From Bathymodiolus japonicus methanotrophic gill symbiont (lineage in GTDB: Bacteria > Pseudomonadota > Gammaproteobacteria > Methylococcales > Methylomonadaceae): 34,531 nucleotides of DNA. The translations under genes were made by a program, and so were the position numbers. The notes beneath the pieces are model-generated. The model saw only the letters and a list, made by a program, of their open reading frames with translations. It did not search any database and was not told where the DNA came from. Below are positions 24,845 through 34,464 of this stretch, piece after piece; the stretch's first letter is position 1; each line of letters starts with the position of its first letter. The stretch is taken from contig NZ_BLYC01000032.1 in the NCBI RefSeq assembly GCF_019721995.1, forward strand, positions 1-34,531, read 5' to 3'.

Positions 24845-24860
24845 GCAAGATTAATCTTGC
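24845..24860. promoter_or_regulatory. 16-bp perfect palindrome, possible operator
   Basis: The sequence gcaagattaatcttgc is a perfect dyad with no loop, the form of a dimeric regulator's binding site. It lies about 155 bases upstream of tal. No regulator is identified. Confidence 0.4.
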
Positions 24861-25013
24861 GCGAAAAGCTATCACCAAGAAGCCTGTCGTGCAGGAGATT
24901 ACGACTTAATTTCCAGCGGCAAAGCTTTCAAAGCTAATCAAGTTCCGTTTATATATTAATGTAATGTGTAAACCTATTTTAATTTTCTTTCACTATATTA
25001 AAGGTATTTAACA

Positions 25014-25997
25014 ATGGCTAATTACTTAGACCAACTTAAAGCAGTAACTGTTGCTGTCGCAGACACAGGCGATATTGGCGCAATTGAAAAATTTACACCA
25101 AGAGATGCAACGACTAACCCTTCGTTGATTACTGCAGCTGCACAAATGCCACAATATCAGGCGATTGTAGATGATACATTAAAAGGTGCACGTGAAACTG
25201 TAGGTGCTTCTGCTCCTGCATCTGAGGTTGTTGGGCTTGCTTTTGACCGTTTAGCGGTATCTTTCGGCTTGAAAATTCTTGAAATCGTTCCGGGCCGTGT
25301 TTCTACTGAAGTTGATGCGCGCCTTTCATATGATACAGATGCTACGATTGCCAAAGGTCGTGATTTAATTGCACAGTACGAAGCTGCAGGTGTAAGCAAA
25401 GAACGTATTTTGATTAAAGTTGCTGCAACCTGGGAAGGTATTATGGCAGCAAAAGTGCTTGAAGAAGAAGGCATTCATACCAACCTGACATTAGTATTTG
25501 GTTTACATCAGGCGATTGCATGTGCTGAAAATGGCATCACATTGATCTCTCCTTTCGTAGGACGTATTTTAGATTGGTACAAAAAAGATACCGGTCGTGA
25601 CTCTTATGCGCCAGCTGAAGATCCTGGCGTTGTTTCTGTGACTGAAATTTTCAACTATTATAAAAAATTTGGTTTTACAACTGAAGTAATGGGAGCAAGT
25701 TTCCGTAATATCGGTGAGATCACTGAATTGGCAGGTTGTGATTTACTGACAATTTCTCCTGCATTACTAGATGAACTACAATCTACTGAAGGTAATTTGC
25801 CAGTTAAGTTAGACGCGGCTAAAGCAAAGGCGATGGATATCGCAGAAATCAATGTTGATAAAGCGACATTTGATAAAATGCACGCTGAAAATCGGATGGC
25901 GACTGAAAAACTAGATGAAGGTATTAAAGGCTTTGAAAAAGCATTGGTACTTTTAGAAGAGTTATTAGCAGGTCGTCTTGCTGAATTAGAAGCTTAA
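25014..25997 (+). CDS. tal: Transaldolase
   Basis: Transaldolase transfers a dihydroxyacetone unit between sugar phosphates and helps regenerate ribulose 5-phosphate in the RuMP cycle. The 327-aa protein is of the long TalB type: Asp17 in VAVADTGD, the [12 protein letters not shown] motif, [15 protein letters not shown], the Schiff-base Lys135 in [12 protein letters not shown], and [17 protein letters not shown]. It shares strand and cluster with hps-phi-tkt and is followed by an excellent terminator. The 324-bp palindromic gap before it suggests its own promoter. Confidence 0.97.
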   Translation: MANYLDQLKAVTVAVADTGDIGAIEKFTPRDATTNPSLITAAAQMPQYQAIVDDTLKGARETVGASAPASEVVGLAFDRLAVSFGLKILEIVPGRVSTEVDARLSYDTDATIAKGRDLIAQYEAAGVSKERILIKVAATWEGIMAAKVLEEEGIHTNLTLVFGLHQAIACAENGITLISPFVGRILDWYKKDTGRDSYAPAEDPGVVSVTEIFNYYKKFGFTTEVMGASFRNIGEITELAGCDLLTISPALLDELQSTEGNLPVKLDAAKAKAMDIAEINVDKATFDKMHAENRMATEKLDEGIKGFEKALVLLEELLAGRLAELEA

Positions 25998-26017
25998 TAG
26001 TTTTTAAGCTTTTTGGA

Positions 26018-26044
26018 AAAGGCCTACACTGTAGGCCTTTTTTT
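26018..26044 (+). terminator. Intrinsic terminator of tal
   Basis: A 10-bp stem (aaaggcctac / gtaggccttt) with loop act runs into a T tract to 26044. It has the classical form. Confidence 0.9.
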
Positions 26045-26164
26045 ATGTCTGGAAGAAAGTGTCTTGCTTAGATTATCAAGTGAAAATAGATGAGTTAACT
26101 CGACATTTTTTAGAATTTTGGTTTGGCTCTTTTTCTGTGCAAGAAGCCAAGCTGTATCCCTCCA

Positions 26165-28183
26165 TTATTTAACCCGCATTCCGGCCTGTGCTCCATCATC
26201 TGGGTGTAAGACCCATAAATCCTCACCACCTGGTCCTGCAGCAAGCACCATGCCCGCCGATATGCCAAACTTCATTTTACGCGGCTTTAAATTAGCGACC
26301 ACAACGGTTAGCTTTCCTTCCAGCTCTTCAGGCTTATAAGCGGACTTAATTCCGGCAAAGACATTGCGAGTTTCATCACCAATATCAACGGTTAATTGCA
26401 GTAGTTTATCTGCTCCTTTAACATGTTCTGCTTTAATGATTTTGGCGATACGTAAATCTATTTTGGCAAAGTCATCGAACTCAATTTCATTAGCAATAGG
26501 GTCAAATTTCTTCGCAACAGGCTCGGCTATTTTTTCTAGATTTTCTTTAGACTCTGCTACGATAGCCGCAATTTTAGCTTCATCAACGCGAGTCATGAGC
26601 GCTTTAAATGATTTAATTTCATGGCTGAGCAGAGGCTCTGCAGCACTAGGCCATACTTGCTCTGGAATATTCAGGAAATCTTCACTGTCTGTTGCCAGTT
26701 TGGGTAAGACTGGCTTTAAATAGGCAACTAGTAAGCGAAACAGGTTTATACCCATAGAGCAGATATCATGTAACTCTTGATCTTTTCCCTCTTCTTTGGC
26801 AATCAGCCAGGGTTTTTTCTCATCGATGTATTGATTGGCTTTATCAGCCAGCGCCATAATTTCACGCATAGCCTTGCCGTATTCACGCGATTCATATAAC
26901 TCAGCAATCTCGTCATTGGCTGATATAAATTGTTGGAACAATTCAGGCTCAGAGCAATGTGCAGATAATTGACCTGCAAAGCGCTTCTTGATAAATCCGC
27001 TACAGCGACTGGCAATATTAACCACCTTACCCACTAAATCGGAATTCACTCTTAGTGTGAAGTCTTCAAAGCTCAAATCTATATCATCAACGCCAGCACC
27101 TAGTTTGGCAGCAAAGTAATAACGTAGATATTCAGGGTTTAAATGATCAAGATAAGTCAGCGCTTTAATAAAAGTGCCGCGCGACTTAGACATTTTTTCG
27201 CCATTAACAGTCAAAAAACCATGCGCGAATACAGCGCTCGGAGTTCTAAAGCCAGCACCATCTAGCATTGCAGGCCAAAATAAGGCATGGAAGTAGATAA
27301 TATCTTTACCGATAAAATGATATAGCTCGGTTTTGCTGTCTTTGCTCCAGAATTCGTCGAAATCCAGGTTCTGCTTTGCACACAGGTTTTTAAAGCTGGC
27401 CATATAACCGATAGGGGCATCTAGCCAGACATAAAAGTATTTGCCAGGAGCATCCGGGATTTCAAAGCCAAAATACGGTGCATCACGAGAGATATCCCAT
27501 TCATGTAAGCCACCTTCCAGCCATTCAGCTAATTTATTACTGACTTCGTTCTGCAAGTGTCCCTCAGTAGTAGTCCACTCCTGCAACATATTATTGAAAT
27601 CTGCAAGCTTGAAAAAGTAGTGGACTGAATCTTTTTCTATAGGCTTTTCACCTGATACTACAGAGACTGCATTTTTTAATTCGGTAGGTGAGTAGGTAGC
27701 GCCACAGACTTCGCAATTATCACCATATTGGTCTTTAGCATTACATTTTGGGCAGTCGCCTTTAATAAAGCGATCAGGTAGAAACATTTCTTTTACCGGG
27801 TCGTATGCCTGGGTAATGCTGCGTGAAGTAATATGTCCATCATCACGCAAACGCTCATATATCAGGCTGGAAAATAGCTTGTTTTCGTCTGAATGCGTGC
27901 TGTGGTAGTTATCGAACTGAATACCAAAATCAGTAAAGTCGCTTAAGTGTTCCTTGCCAACCTGGGCGATGAGTTCTTCAGGAGTAATGCCCTCGCGATC
28001 AGCCTTGAGCATAATAGGTGTGCCATGAGCATCATCTGCACAAACATAATAGCACTGGTTGCCACGTTGCTTTTGAAACCGGGACCAGATGTCAGTTTGT
28101 ATATATTCGACTAAATGGCCTAAGTGAATCGGGCCGTTTGCATAGGGAAGTGCGCTAGTAATCAGGATTTTTCGGTCTGACAT
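26165..28183 (-). CDS. metG: Methionyl-tRNA synthetase
   Basis: MetG charges tRNA-Met with methionine. The 672-aa protein has the ATP-binding [11 protein letters not shown] motif at residues 13-23, a zinc knuckle (CPKC...CEVCG), the second ATP motif [10 protein letters not shown], an anticodon-binding helical domain and a C-terminal tRNA-binding OB domain ([24 protein letters not shown]...[14 protein letters not shown]). The frame extends 14 codons upstream to 28225, but that extension is hydrophobic and atypical, and Met at 28183 starts the conserved [16 protein letters not shown]. It diverges from apbC, again a common gammaproteobacterial pairing. Confidence 0.97.
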   Translation of the reverse strand: MSDRKILITSALPYANGPIHLGHLVEYIQTDIWSRFQKQRGNQCYYVCADDAHGTPIMLKADREGITPEELIAQVGKEHLSDFTDFGIQFDNYHSTHSDENKLFSSLIYERLRDDGHITSRSITQAYDPVKEMFLPDRFIKGDCPKCNAKDQYGDNCEVCGATYSPTELKNAVSVVSGEKPIEKDSVHYFFKLADFNNMLQEWTTTEGHLQNEVSNKLAEWLEGGLHEWDISRDAPYFGFEIPDAPGKYFYVWLDAPIGYMASFKNLCAKQNLDFDEFWSKDSKTELYHFIGKDIIYFHALFWPAMLDGAGFRTPSAVFAHGFLTVNGEKMSKSRGTFIKALTYLDHLNPEYLRYYFAAKLGAGVDDIDLSFEDFTLRVNSDLVGKVVNIASRCSGFIKKRFAGQLSAHCSEPELFQQFISANDEIAELYESREYGKAMREIMALADKANQYIDEKKPWLIAKEEGKDQELHDICSMGINLFRLLVAYLKPVLPKLATDSEDFLNIPEQVWPSAAEPLLSHEIKSFKALMTRVDEAKIAAIVAESKENLEKIAEPVAKKFDPIANEIEFDDFAKIDLRIAKIIKAEHVKGADKLLQLTVDIGDETRNVFAGIKSAYKPEELEGKLTVVVANLKPRKMKFGISAGMVLAAGPGGEDLWVLHPDDGAQAGMRVK

Positions 28184-28362
28184 AAAGAGTAAAGTCTGCT
28201 TGAAATATATGGCTAAAATAAACACTATATTATGGCATAAAATAACTTATTATTTTGACTAGAACACAGTGATAAATCAGGAATACTAGAAACTTACGCA
28301 ATTACCAAGTAAAATACTAGGCAATTACCTGAATAAAACAATGCTGCCTGAGAGTAGCTAAA

Positions 28363-29454
28363 ATGTCGATGATTGAAAAAAAAGAGATAGAAAACTTATT
28401 AAAAAATATTATAGATCCAAATGTTGAAACCGATTTAGTGAGTGCGCGCTCAGTAAAGTCAATTACTGTTGAAGCCGGACATGTTAAAGTGAGCTTGGAA
28501 CTTGGCTATCCAGCAAAAAGTTTTATTGCAGGGTTTAAGCAACAAATTACTGACAAGATTTCCGCGCTGGAGGATGTCAGTTCGGTTGGCGTTAATATTA
28601 GCGTTAATATTGTGGCTCACGGCGTACAAAATTCCCTTAAGCCGATTAATAATATAAAAAATATTATTGCTGTTGCATCTGGTAAAGGCGGGGTAGGCAA
28701 GTCAACGACTTCGGTAAATCTGGCATTAGCTTTAGCGGCAGAAGGTGCAATAGTCGGTATTCTGGATGCGGATATCTATGGTCCGAGTATTCCGACCATG
28801 CTGGGTCTATCTGGTTATCCTGAAAGTCAGGATAATAAGACCATGATGCCTAAAGTATCCTATGGTATCCAGACCATATCGATTGGCTATTTAATCGAGC
28901 CAGACCAGCCTATGATTTGGCGTGGTCCTATGGTAACCAATGCCTTGCAGCAACTTTTAAATGATACTAATTGGTCAAATATTGATTATCTGATAGTCGA
29001 TTTACCACCAGGTACGGGGGATATTCAGCTGACACTCTCACAGCAAATACCGGTCAGCGGGGCGGTTATCGTTACCACACCACAGGATATTGCACTGATT
29101 GATGCACAGCGTGGTCTGGGGATGTTTGAAAAGGTTAATGTGCCGGTACTAGGTGTGGTGGAAAATATGAGCATGCATATCTGTAGCGAATGCGGTCATG
29201 AAGAAGCTATTTTTGGTTCAGGTGGCGGCAAGGCAATGGCTGAGAAAAATAATATCGAATTATTAGGCTCTTTACCTTTAGACATACATATACGCCAGTT
29301 TGCCGATAGTGGCAGGCCTACGGTAGTTGCAGACCCGGGTGGCAGGCCCACAGAAATCTATAAAGAAGTTGCACGCAAAATGTCAGCCAAGCTAGCTTTA
29401 AAGAGCAAGGACTATAGTAGTAAATTTCCTAATATTGTGGTGCAGAATACTTAA
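28363..29454 (+). CDS. apbC: Iron-sulfur cluster carrier ATPase ApbC/Mrp
   Basis: ApbC (Mrp) is a P-loop ATPase that carries and delivers 4Fe-4S clusters to target enzymes. The 363-aa product has an N-terminal DUF59-like region (EIENLLKNIIDPN...), a deviant Walker A GKGGVGKST (107-115), ADIYGPSIPTMLG, the DLPPGTGD motif (213-220) and the cluster-binding CSEC (Cys274, Cys277). It is complete and divergent from metG across 179 bp. A repeat-rich gap separates it from the convergent fabI. Confidence 0.95.
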   Translation: MSMIEKKEIENLLKNIIDPNVETDLVSARSVKSITVEAGHVKVSLELGYPAKSFIAGFKQQITDKISALEDVSSVGVNISVNIVAHGVQNSLKPINNIKNIIAVASGKGGVGKSTTSVNLALALAAEGAIVGILDADIYGPSIPTMLGLSGYPESQDNKTMMPKVSYGIQTISIGYLIEPDQPMIWRGPMVTNALQQLLNDTNWSNIDYLIVDLPPGTGDIQLTLSQQIPVSGAVIVTTPQDIALIDAQRGLGMFEKVNVPVLGVVENMSMHICSECGHEEAIFGSGGGKAMAEKNNIELLGSLPLDIHIRQFADSGRPTVVADPGGRPTEIYKEVARKMSAKLALKSKDYSSKFPNIVVQNT

Positions 29455-29474
29455 TAAACCAGGGTAGAGCTGAC

Positions 29475-29789
29475 TTTAGTCCGCAATGATAATGGTTGAC
29501 TTTAAGACGAGCGGACTGAAGTCCGCTCTCGCTGTCAGCCCCGGACGGGCTGATAGTCTCCAGAAGGCGCAGGGAAATTTGCCAATCCGAAGTGCGCGAT
29601 AGCGCGCGAGGGAGGCTAAAATTTTATCCCGAATAGCCGTAGAGCCATTTGTGGTAGCCATGACTGAGCTGCTTTGTGCTCAGTCTGTGGCGGACGCAGG
29701 GCGGCTGGAGCATCTCCTATTCGCTGCGTAGGTGAACGAATTACGGCGACAGGAGTCCCGGAATTTCGTGAGGTAGCATGGCGCGCCTG
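29475..29789 (+). repeat. Repeat family R1 copy with REP-like left part
   Basis: The left part carries inverted units tttagtccgc / gcggactgaagtccgc and the palindromic cgctgtcagccccggacggg unit (also at 1244-1269). From about 29570 it follows the R1 core of 10860-11096 (tccgaagtgcgcgatagcgc, cgaatagccgt, gcatctcctattcgctgcg) and ends at 29789 with gcatggcgcgcctg. The inverse left end seen at 10757 is absent, so the copy is truncated or composite. It fills the gap between the convergent apbC and fabI. A minus-strand open frame (29476-29661) inside it is not taken as a gene. Confidence 0.75.
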
Positions 29790-29804
29790 ACAGTGTGTGG
29801 ACTT

Positions 29805-30587
29805 TTAAGAAGCCGCAATACCCGCGATATTGTAGCCACAGTCTACATAGGTAATTTCACCAGTCACCCCAGACGCAAGGCCTGAACATAGAAACGCGGC
29901 GACATTACCGACTTCATCAATAGTGACATTTTTCTTCAGTGGGGCTGTATCTGCAGCTTTACTGAGCATAGACTTAAAGTTGTTAATGCCAGCAGATGCC
30001 AATGTTTTAATTGGCCCCGCAGAAACCGCGTTTACTCGTGTTCCTTCTGCGCCTAAAGCAACGGCCATATAACGTACATTGGCTTCCAGGCTGGCTTTGG
30101 CAACTCCCATTACATTATAGTTCGGGATTGCGCGCTCAGCACCTAAATAGCTCAGCGTTAGTAATGAACCATTACGCCCCGCCATCATTTTACGTCCCGC
30201 ACTTGCTAAAGCTGTAAAGCTGTATGAGCTGATGTCATGTGCTATTTTAAAATTTTCGCGTGTGGTGGCGGCGACAAAATCACCGTCTAGTGCTTCTCTA
30301 GGTGCAAAGGCAACAGAGTGTACGATGCAGTCTAGCCCGTCCCACTGCTTGGCTAACTGAGTAAAGACATTATCAATCTGTTCATCACTGCTGACATCAC
30401 ATTCAATGGTAATATTTGAGTTACAGTCGGCGGCCATTTTCTCCACGCGTCCCTGAAGTTTTCCATTTTGAAATGTAAAAGCGAGCTCTGCGCCTTCACG
30501 GTGCATTGCTTGTGCGATACCCCAGGCGATTGATCGATTGCTGGCTAGGCCAACAATTAAGACGCGTTTACCTTGCATGAATCCCAT
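29805..30587 (-). CDS. fabI: Enoyl-[acyl-carrier-protein] reductase FabI
   Basis: FabI reduces enoyl-ACP with NADH in the last step of each fatty-acid elongation cycle. The 260-aa protein has the atypical short-chain-dehydrogenase nucleotide motif [31 protein letters not shown], and the catalytic pair Tyr157-x6-Lys164 together with Tyr147 ([19 protein letters not shown]). These are each one position on from E. coli FabI. The C-terminal [16 protein letters not shown] is typical. An R1 repeat ends 16 bp after its stop codon. Confidence 0.97.
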   Translation of the reverse strand: MGFMQGKRVLIVGLASNRSIAWGIAQAMHREGAELAFTFQNGKLQGRVEKMAADCNSNITIECDVSSDEQIDNVFTQLAKQWDGLDCIVHSVAFAPREALDGDFVAATTRENFKIAHDISSYSFTALASAGRKMMAGRNGSLLTLSYLGAERAIPNYNVMGVAKASLEANVRYMAVALGAEGTRVNAVSAGPIKTLASAGINNFKSMLSKAADTAPLKKNVTIDEVGNVAAFLCSGLASGVTGEITYVDCGYNIAGIAAS

Positions 30588-30721
30588 TTTTATTTCTCCG
30601 GTGAGTGTTATAAAGTGTTGTTTGTTTCCAGGTGGCTAAGTATCTATGAGCTGTATAGAGAAGTCCAGCGATAATCCAGTAGTTTGTGTGTTACGGTACG
30701 CTTGTAACTTTTGCAGCATAC

Positions 30722-31111
30722 TTAATCAGGCTTTTCCTCGTTGACCAGCTTTTCATCCACGCTATGATGTGTAGCGGGCAAATTTAAGGTGCGCCGAACT
30801 TCCAGAATAAATATCAGGCCTATCGGGGAAAAGGCATTTTTTACAATAGTGTTTAGGCTGAGCGCAGTCATTGTTGCAGATTTCTGAAACCTGGAACACT
30901 TACGCATCATCACCGAGAAAATATACATGGCACTTTCTTCGGTTATTTCACCGCTAGTGATCATATATTGTGCAATATCGGTTATTTGTTGATAGGCTTT
31001 AATTCGTTTTTTGCGACTGATAAGGCCTATGGGTGGCATATTCTCGATTAGCTTCTCGTAGGCATCGGTGGTTCTTTCTTCCAGGGTGAGTCTGAGTTCT
31101 TCGTCTAACAT
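30722..31111 (-). CDS. Hypothetical protein, 129 aa
   Basis: I do not recognise this protein. It is mostly helical and charged, with an acidic N-terminus (MLDEELRLTLEERTTDAYEKLIENMP), a basic patch (ISRKKRIKAYQQI), and a C-terminal hydrophobic stretch (NAFSPIGLIFILEVRRTLNLP) that could be a membrane-associated helix. It lies upstream of fabI on the same strand, 134 bp away, so it could share a promoter region but overlap is absent. Reading-frame quality looks genuine. Confidence 0.6.
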   Translation of the reverse strand: MLDEELRLTLEERTTDAYEKLIENMPPIGLISRKKRIKAYQQITDIAQYMITSGEITEESAMYIFSVMMRKCSRFQKSATMTALSLNTIVKNAFSPIGLIFILEVRRTLNLPATHHSVDEKLVNEEKPD

Positions 31112-31369
31112 AGCGGCAGGTGTTTTGTTTTCTTAGAGGAATCAATTAATATAAAAATTGGCATATTGTCATCTTATTAAGAGCAATATAAAATCACAGT
31201 CAATTAAAGGCGAAATGCATAAGCTCTGCAACATCTATTTTAACAGGACCTGAATTCGTATAATAAGTGCATAACCCTCTGCAAGTATTGGCTAGACTAA
31301 CACCTGTTGAATTAAGACAAGACATAGGTGTAAAGTAAACAGCTACCAAACAATTTACAGAGGCTACAA

Positions 31370-31836
31370 ATGAGCTATACACACCTATGTCCTGAAGAAA
31401 GATATTATATAGAAATTGAATTAAAAAAGGGAACTTCACAGAATAAAATAGCAGAAGCCTTAGAACGAAGCCAAAGCAATATTTCACGCGAGATTAAACG
31501 CAATACAGGTCAAAGAGGCTACAGGCATAAACAAGCAGAAGATTTTGCCCAAGAACGACACAAAAACAAGCCTAAAGAGGTTAAATTAACGGATGAAATA
31601 AAAGGCATTGTTAATGTTCGCATTGAGGATGACTGGAGTCCTGAACAGATTGCAGGGCGGTTAAAACAAGAAGGTATAATTAGTCTTCATCATGAAACAA
31701 TCTACCAGCATATTCTGGCGGACAAAAAGGAAGGGGGTGAACTATACAAGCATCTTCGGCATCAGAACAAAACCTATCGCAAGCGGTATGGGTCAGCCCA
31801 TAATAGGACAGGAATCCCTAATACTCGATGTTCAAG
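31370..31836 (+). pseudogene. IS30-family transposase, C-terminally truncated
   Basis: The frame begins MSYTHLCPEERYYIEIELKK and has the IS30 N-terminal helix-turn-helix (GTSQNKIAEALERSQSNISREIKRN) and the EDDWSPEQIAGRLKQEG region. It continues to GSAHNRTGIPN (about 31820). There, where intact IS30 enzymes go on into the DDE catalytic domain, the sequence switches to the junction motif actcgatgttcaag and unrelated DNA. The frame runs on by chance to 31960. The catalytic domain is missing. Confidence 0.85.
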
Positions 31837-31869
31837 TTTTTCCATCCCATTGCCATCAAACGCTTACCT

Positions 31870-32283
31870 TCACCCAGCAGAACAATACTTTAATGATGGT
31901 GTTGGCTCTAAGCGCCCTAAATCTCTGCCAATCATATGTTTCCCTGATGGCATCAGTTGAAACACATCCTTTATTAATTCACCTAACTCTTTCAGCTTAT
32001 CACCAGGATCTGGAAACTCTAGCAATGACGTGATGAACTCAAGCAGTACATCCATTTGAGACTTGCGCTGTAAGCTTCCTACGGTATACGCAGGTAGTTT
32101 GCTTTCAATGCGGGCTATTTGCTCTGGGTGAAGGAGAAGGCAATGGTCAAACAAAAGACTCAGAATCAGGCCACGGTTTGATCCCTCTTCATCTAATTGT
32201 TTGGCCTCACGCCCCCATCCTTCATAAAGCTTCCAGTCCTCAAAGGAAACCTCGGAACTAGTCTCAGCGTAATTTAAACTCAT
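31870..32283 (-). CDS. Hypothetical protein, possibly truncated, 137 aa
   Basis: I do not recognise this protein. The N-terminus (MSLNYAETSSEVSFEDWKLYEGWGREAKQLDEEGSNRGLILSLLFDHCLLLHPEQIARIE) and a leucine-rich middle look like a real helical protein; similar short accessory sequences accompany some transposases. The DNA from the stop-proximal half on is duplicated in decayed form at 588-905, so the gene is part of a repeated, probably mobile unit. It lies between a truncated IS30 gene and IS3 debris. Confidence 0.5.
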   Translation of the reverse strand: MSLNYAETSSEVSFEDWKLYEGWGREAKQLDEEGSNRGLILSLLFDHCLLLHPEQIARIESKLPAYTVGSLQRKSQMDVLLEFITSLLEFPDPGDKLKELGELIKDVFQLMPSGKHMIGRDLGRLEPTPSLKYCSAG

Positions 32284-32444
32284 AACAGATTGATTTAAAA
32301 TAATAATTAATGTATCTCTCTGAATTTTAGTCCAATTTTCACCCCTTTTTAAAGGTGAAAATGACTAAAGTCAGGTTAAATTAAAATATATCCATTTGAT
32401 TTTAAAGTTAAAAAATACGCTGAGTAGTTACAATTCATCATTGG
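32284..32444. other. AT-rich gap with hairpin and orphan IS end
   Basis: A hairpin with a 9-bp core stem (attttcacc 32335-32343 / ggtgaaaat 32354-32362) and outer pairing of tttagt with actaaa lies upstream of the minus-strand gene. At 32418-32431 cgctgagtagttac repeats the putative IS66 end of 13068-13081, with no IS66 gene beside it. Confidence 0.45.
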
Positions 32445-32576
32445 TTAATAATATTGTCCGGCTTCTTTAATTGTTCTTGCTATTTCATTACGTAAATTTT
32501 TAGCTGCTAGAACCTCATTACGCTCACTATAATGATCCCCAAAAACTAGACCAGTATTTAAGATAGAATCTTGCCC
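32445..32576 (-). pseudogene. C-terminal fragment of an unknown protein
   Basis: The minus strand is open for 43 codons before TAA (ending RNEIARTIKEAGQYY; upstream LVFGDHYSERNEVLAAKN). It has no start codon or ribosome-binding site but reads like genuine protein. It may be the tail of a gene lost in the rearrangements. Low confidence. Confidence 0.3.
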
Positions 32577-32596
32577 TCAAAACTGAGGATTAAGAA

Positions 32597-32753
32597 ATGA
32601 CCATAAATCGTAAGAAGCATAGTACGCAAACCAAAGTAAAAGTAGTGCTAGAAGCGCTAAAAGGAGAAAAGACAATAGCAGAGAGTACTGCGAACATATG
32701 GCATCCATGCGACACAAATCAATAATTGGAATAAAGCTGTATTAGAGGTTTGA
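32597..32753 (+). pseudogene. IS3-family OrfA remnant, frameshifted
   Basis: ATG 32597 starts MTINRKKHSTQTKVKVVLEALKGEK, the typical beginning of an IS3-family OrfA. After TIAES the frame shifts: the correct continuation, YGIHATQINNWNKAVLE, is found in another frame up to TGA 32751. A few bases have been lost at about 32685. No OrfB follows. Confidence 0.85.
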
Positions 32754-32802
32754 CTCGTTATTGATGAATTGTTTGTTTTCTTGAAAAAAGGGGAGGTCTG
32801 TA

Positions 32803-32907
32803 ATGATTAAAAGTATTTATGGTAAAATTGAAACTATGCTACAACTATATGAAAAAAATAGTCTTTTCATTCGTTTCAAATGCTATTGCCTAAGGGGAAT
32901 TAAGTAG
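32803..32907 (+). CDS. Small basic ORF, 34 aa
   Basis: ATG 32803 has a strong ggggagg ribosome-binding site 7 bases upstream and encodes MIKSIYGKIETMLQLYEKNS followed by a basic, Cys-containing tail ending RGIK. It ends 10 bp before the IS target duplication, and the gene at 34465 would originally have started 18 bases after its stop. It may be a small gene or leader peptide of that operon. No family is recognised. Confidence 0.4.
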   Translation: MIKSIYGKIETMLQLYEKNSLFIRFKCYCLRGIK

Positions 32908-32924
32908 GGGTTTGCTATAAACAT

Positions 32925-34458
32925 CATCAGTGTTCCCCTATCAATTGAGGCCGTGAAACTAACCTCGCCACAAGAGAGCTCATAAAGCACTGTAAAGACA
33001 TTCCTGTTATTATTGCGTTTTGAACTGCCCGAATGGTATACGAGCTGATACGAGATATTCTTGCCTGGAAAAATAATGGATTCACAAAACGATCTCGTTT
33101 TTGGGCCTGTTGCTGCCTTATCTCCAGAGCCTCGCTATATTTTTTATCCGATGGATGAATCAATTCTGGCTGTTGTGTTTTTGAAATCTCTTCAAATACG
33201 CGCATTAAATTATAGCTCATTGCAGTCAGGCGCATTTGATTTTCAAGTGAGCGGGTATTGGAAGACCAAGCTTTAGTTTCCTTGAAATTACTTTTAGTGT
33301 TATTGAATGTCTTTTCAATCGTCCATCGCTTGAAATACAGCATGGCAATGGTTCCAGGGTTAATAGTCATTGGCAAGGTTGTCACAAACCGGTGAAGTTT
33401 TCCGGTTTCTGGATCACGGTAATCCACCACGTTAAATTTGATGCCCTTGTTTTCGTACACACTGTATGCTTCAACCCCTGTATTGATCTCATGGCGGGAG
33501 TCAAAAGGGATAGACTCAACCAGAGTCGCAATTGAATTTTCTTTTAGCATTGAAATCATGTAATTAGCATGTCGTTTCTGCCGATCCCACCAGACAAAGT
33601 CGGTGACGGCTTTATCGTAGACATAGAGATGTTTCTGAGAGCTGTTATTTCCCTTGTTTTGCTTTTCAATATGATCTCGTAACACAGGTATTTCTTGATG
33701 CCTCTGAGTTCCGTTTGTCACCAGACAAAGAAATCTGAGCAACCCACTTCTGAGATTCAACGCGTAAATCCCCCCGGCCGCATAAACTTTCCCCTTGCTG
33801 TTTTTTTCAGTATGGCAGGCATGATCAATAAAATGTCCATCCGCTGCTTCTATGGTGTATTCGTCAAGTTCTGGGAATGCTTTAAGATAATCAATGCCTT
33901 GCGATAGCAGTGTTTCAGAGTGAAGATGGTAGCTCTGCTGTTCAAATGCCTCAAGCATACTTGTTCGTCTATGCGACTTCAGTGATTTAAAATACGTTGA
34001 GTGGGGAAGCAGCTGGCCATAAATCTGTTCATTGGTTTGGAGGAAATGGCGACCACTATCGACTACACTGATACAGCGTAATAACCCAAGGCGAATAAAG
34101 TCGATATCCTTCAACTCTGGGCATGAACGAGCCCACAAAGGATGACGCTCTGCTAACAGGGCACGTTCCATACTTTCATTGCAGTGTTGGTGAATATGTT
34201 CAGAGAGTGGTAGGTCTTTAAGCATGGGTGATATCCGTTTATGAGGTGATTAAAACGGAAATTTTTAGAAAAATTTTTTCGGCAATTGCAAGCTTTATTT
34301 GAAATTATTTGTTGTTTTTTTACGGTGCCTACAGAGTGTCTATTTGCTGTTATAAGTGATTAAAATCAAAAAGATGGAAATATTCGAGTGGTGCTACCTT
34401 CAGGTAGGTTATAGGCTGCTTTGTTTAGGTACTTCTTCTTTCAATGGGAACACTGATG
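32925..34458 (-). mobile_element. Complete IS4-family insertion sequence, copy C
   Basis: The 1534-bp element has ends catcagtgttccc (32925) and gggaacactgatg (to 34458) and perfect 8-bp target duplications ataaacat (32917-32924 and 34459-34466). It is in opposite orientation to copy B (8962-10484) and almost identical to it. It has the full leader, including the 11 bases missing in copy B, so this is the standard length. It inserted just upstream of the start codon at 34465. Confidence 0.96.
32927..34225 (-). CDS. IS4-family transposase, full length
   Basis: The 432-aa protein is the same enzyme as at 9184-10482, with a few changes (for example GIDYLKAFPELDEY for DIDYLKALPELDEY). It retains the DGHFIDHAC region and the YREK motif YFKRWTIEKTFNNTK, and its stop overlaps the element's end. 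Both the gene and the inverted ends are intact, so it is likely functional. Confidence 0.95.
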   Translation of the reverse strand: MLKDLPLSEHIHQHCNESMERALLAERHPLWARSCPELKDIDFIRLGLLRCISVVDSGRHFLQTNEQIYGQLLPHSTYFKSLKSHRRTSMLEAFEQQSYHLHSETLLSQGIDYLKAFPELDEYTIEAADGHFIDHACHTEKNSKGKVYAAGGIYALNLRSGLLRFLCLVTNGTQRHQEIPVLRDHIEKQNKGNNSSQKHLYVYDKAVTDFVWWDRQKRHANYMISMLKENSIATLVESIPFDSRHEINTGVEAYSVYENKGIKFNVVDYRDPETGKLHRFVTTLPMTINPGTIAMLYFKRWTIEKTFNNTKSNFKETKAWSSNTRSLENQMRLTAMSYNLMRVFEEISKTQQPELIHPSDKKYSEALEIRQQQAQKRDRFVNPLFFQARISRISSYTIRAVQNAIITGMSLQCFMSSLVARLVSRPQLIGEH

Positions 34459-34464
34459 ATAAAC

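Larger units (their letters stand above)
24690..25013. other. Palindrome-rich leader between the motif gene and tal
   Basis: No protein gene is seen in this 324-bp gap. It holds three palindromes in a row (24728-24771, 24787-24836, 24845-24860), then about 110 bases without clear features containing a cctg-tcgtg-cagg mini-hairpin, then an AT-rich stretch that should contain the tal promoter. A small RNA is possible but nothing specific supports one. Confidence 0.5.

Noticed and set aside
31200-31487. Minus-strand open frame of 95 codons over the IS30 start
   Set aside because: It overlaps the recognisable IS30 transposase on the opposite strand and has no family resemblance.
8962-34458. Composite transposon formed by IS copies B and C
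   Set aside because: Each copy has its own different target duplication, showing two independent insertions, and the enclosed genes are core genes.
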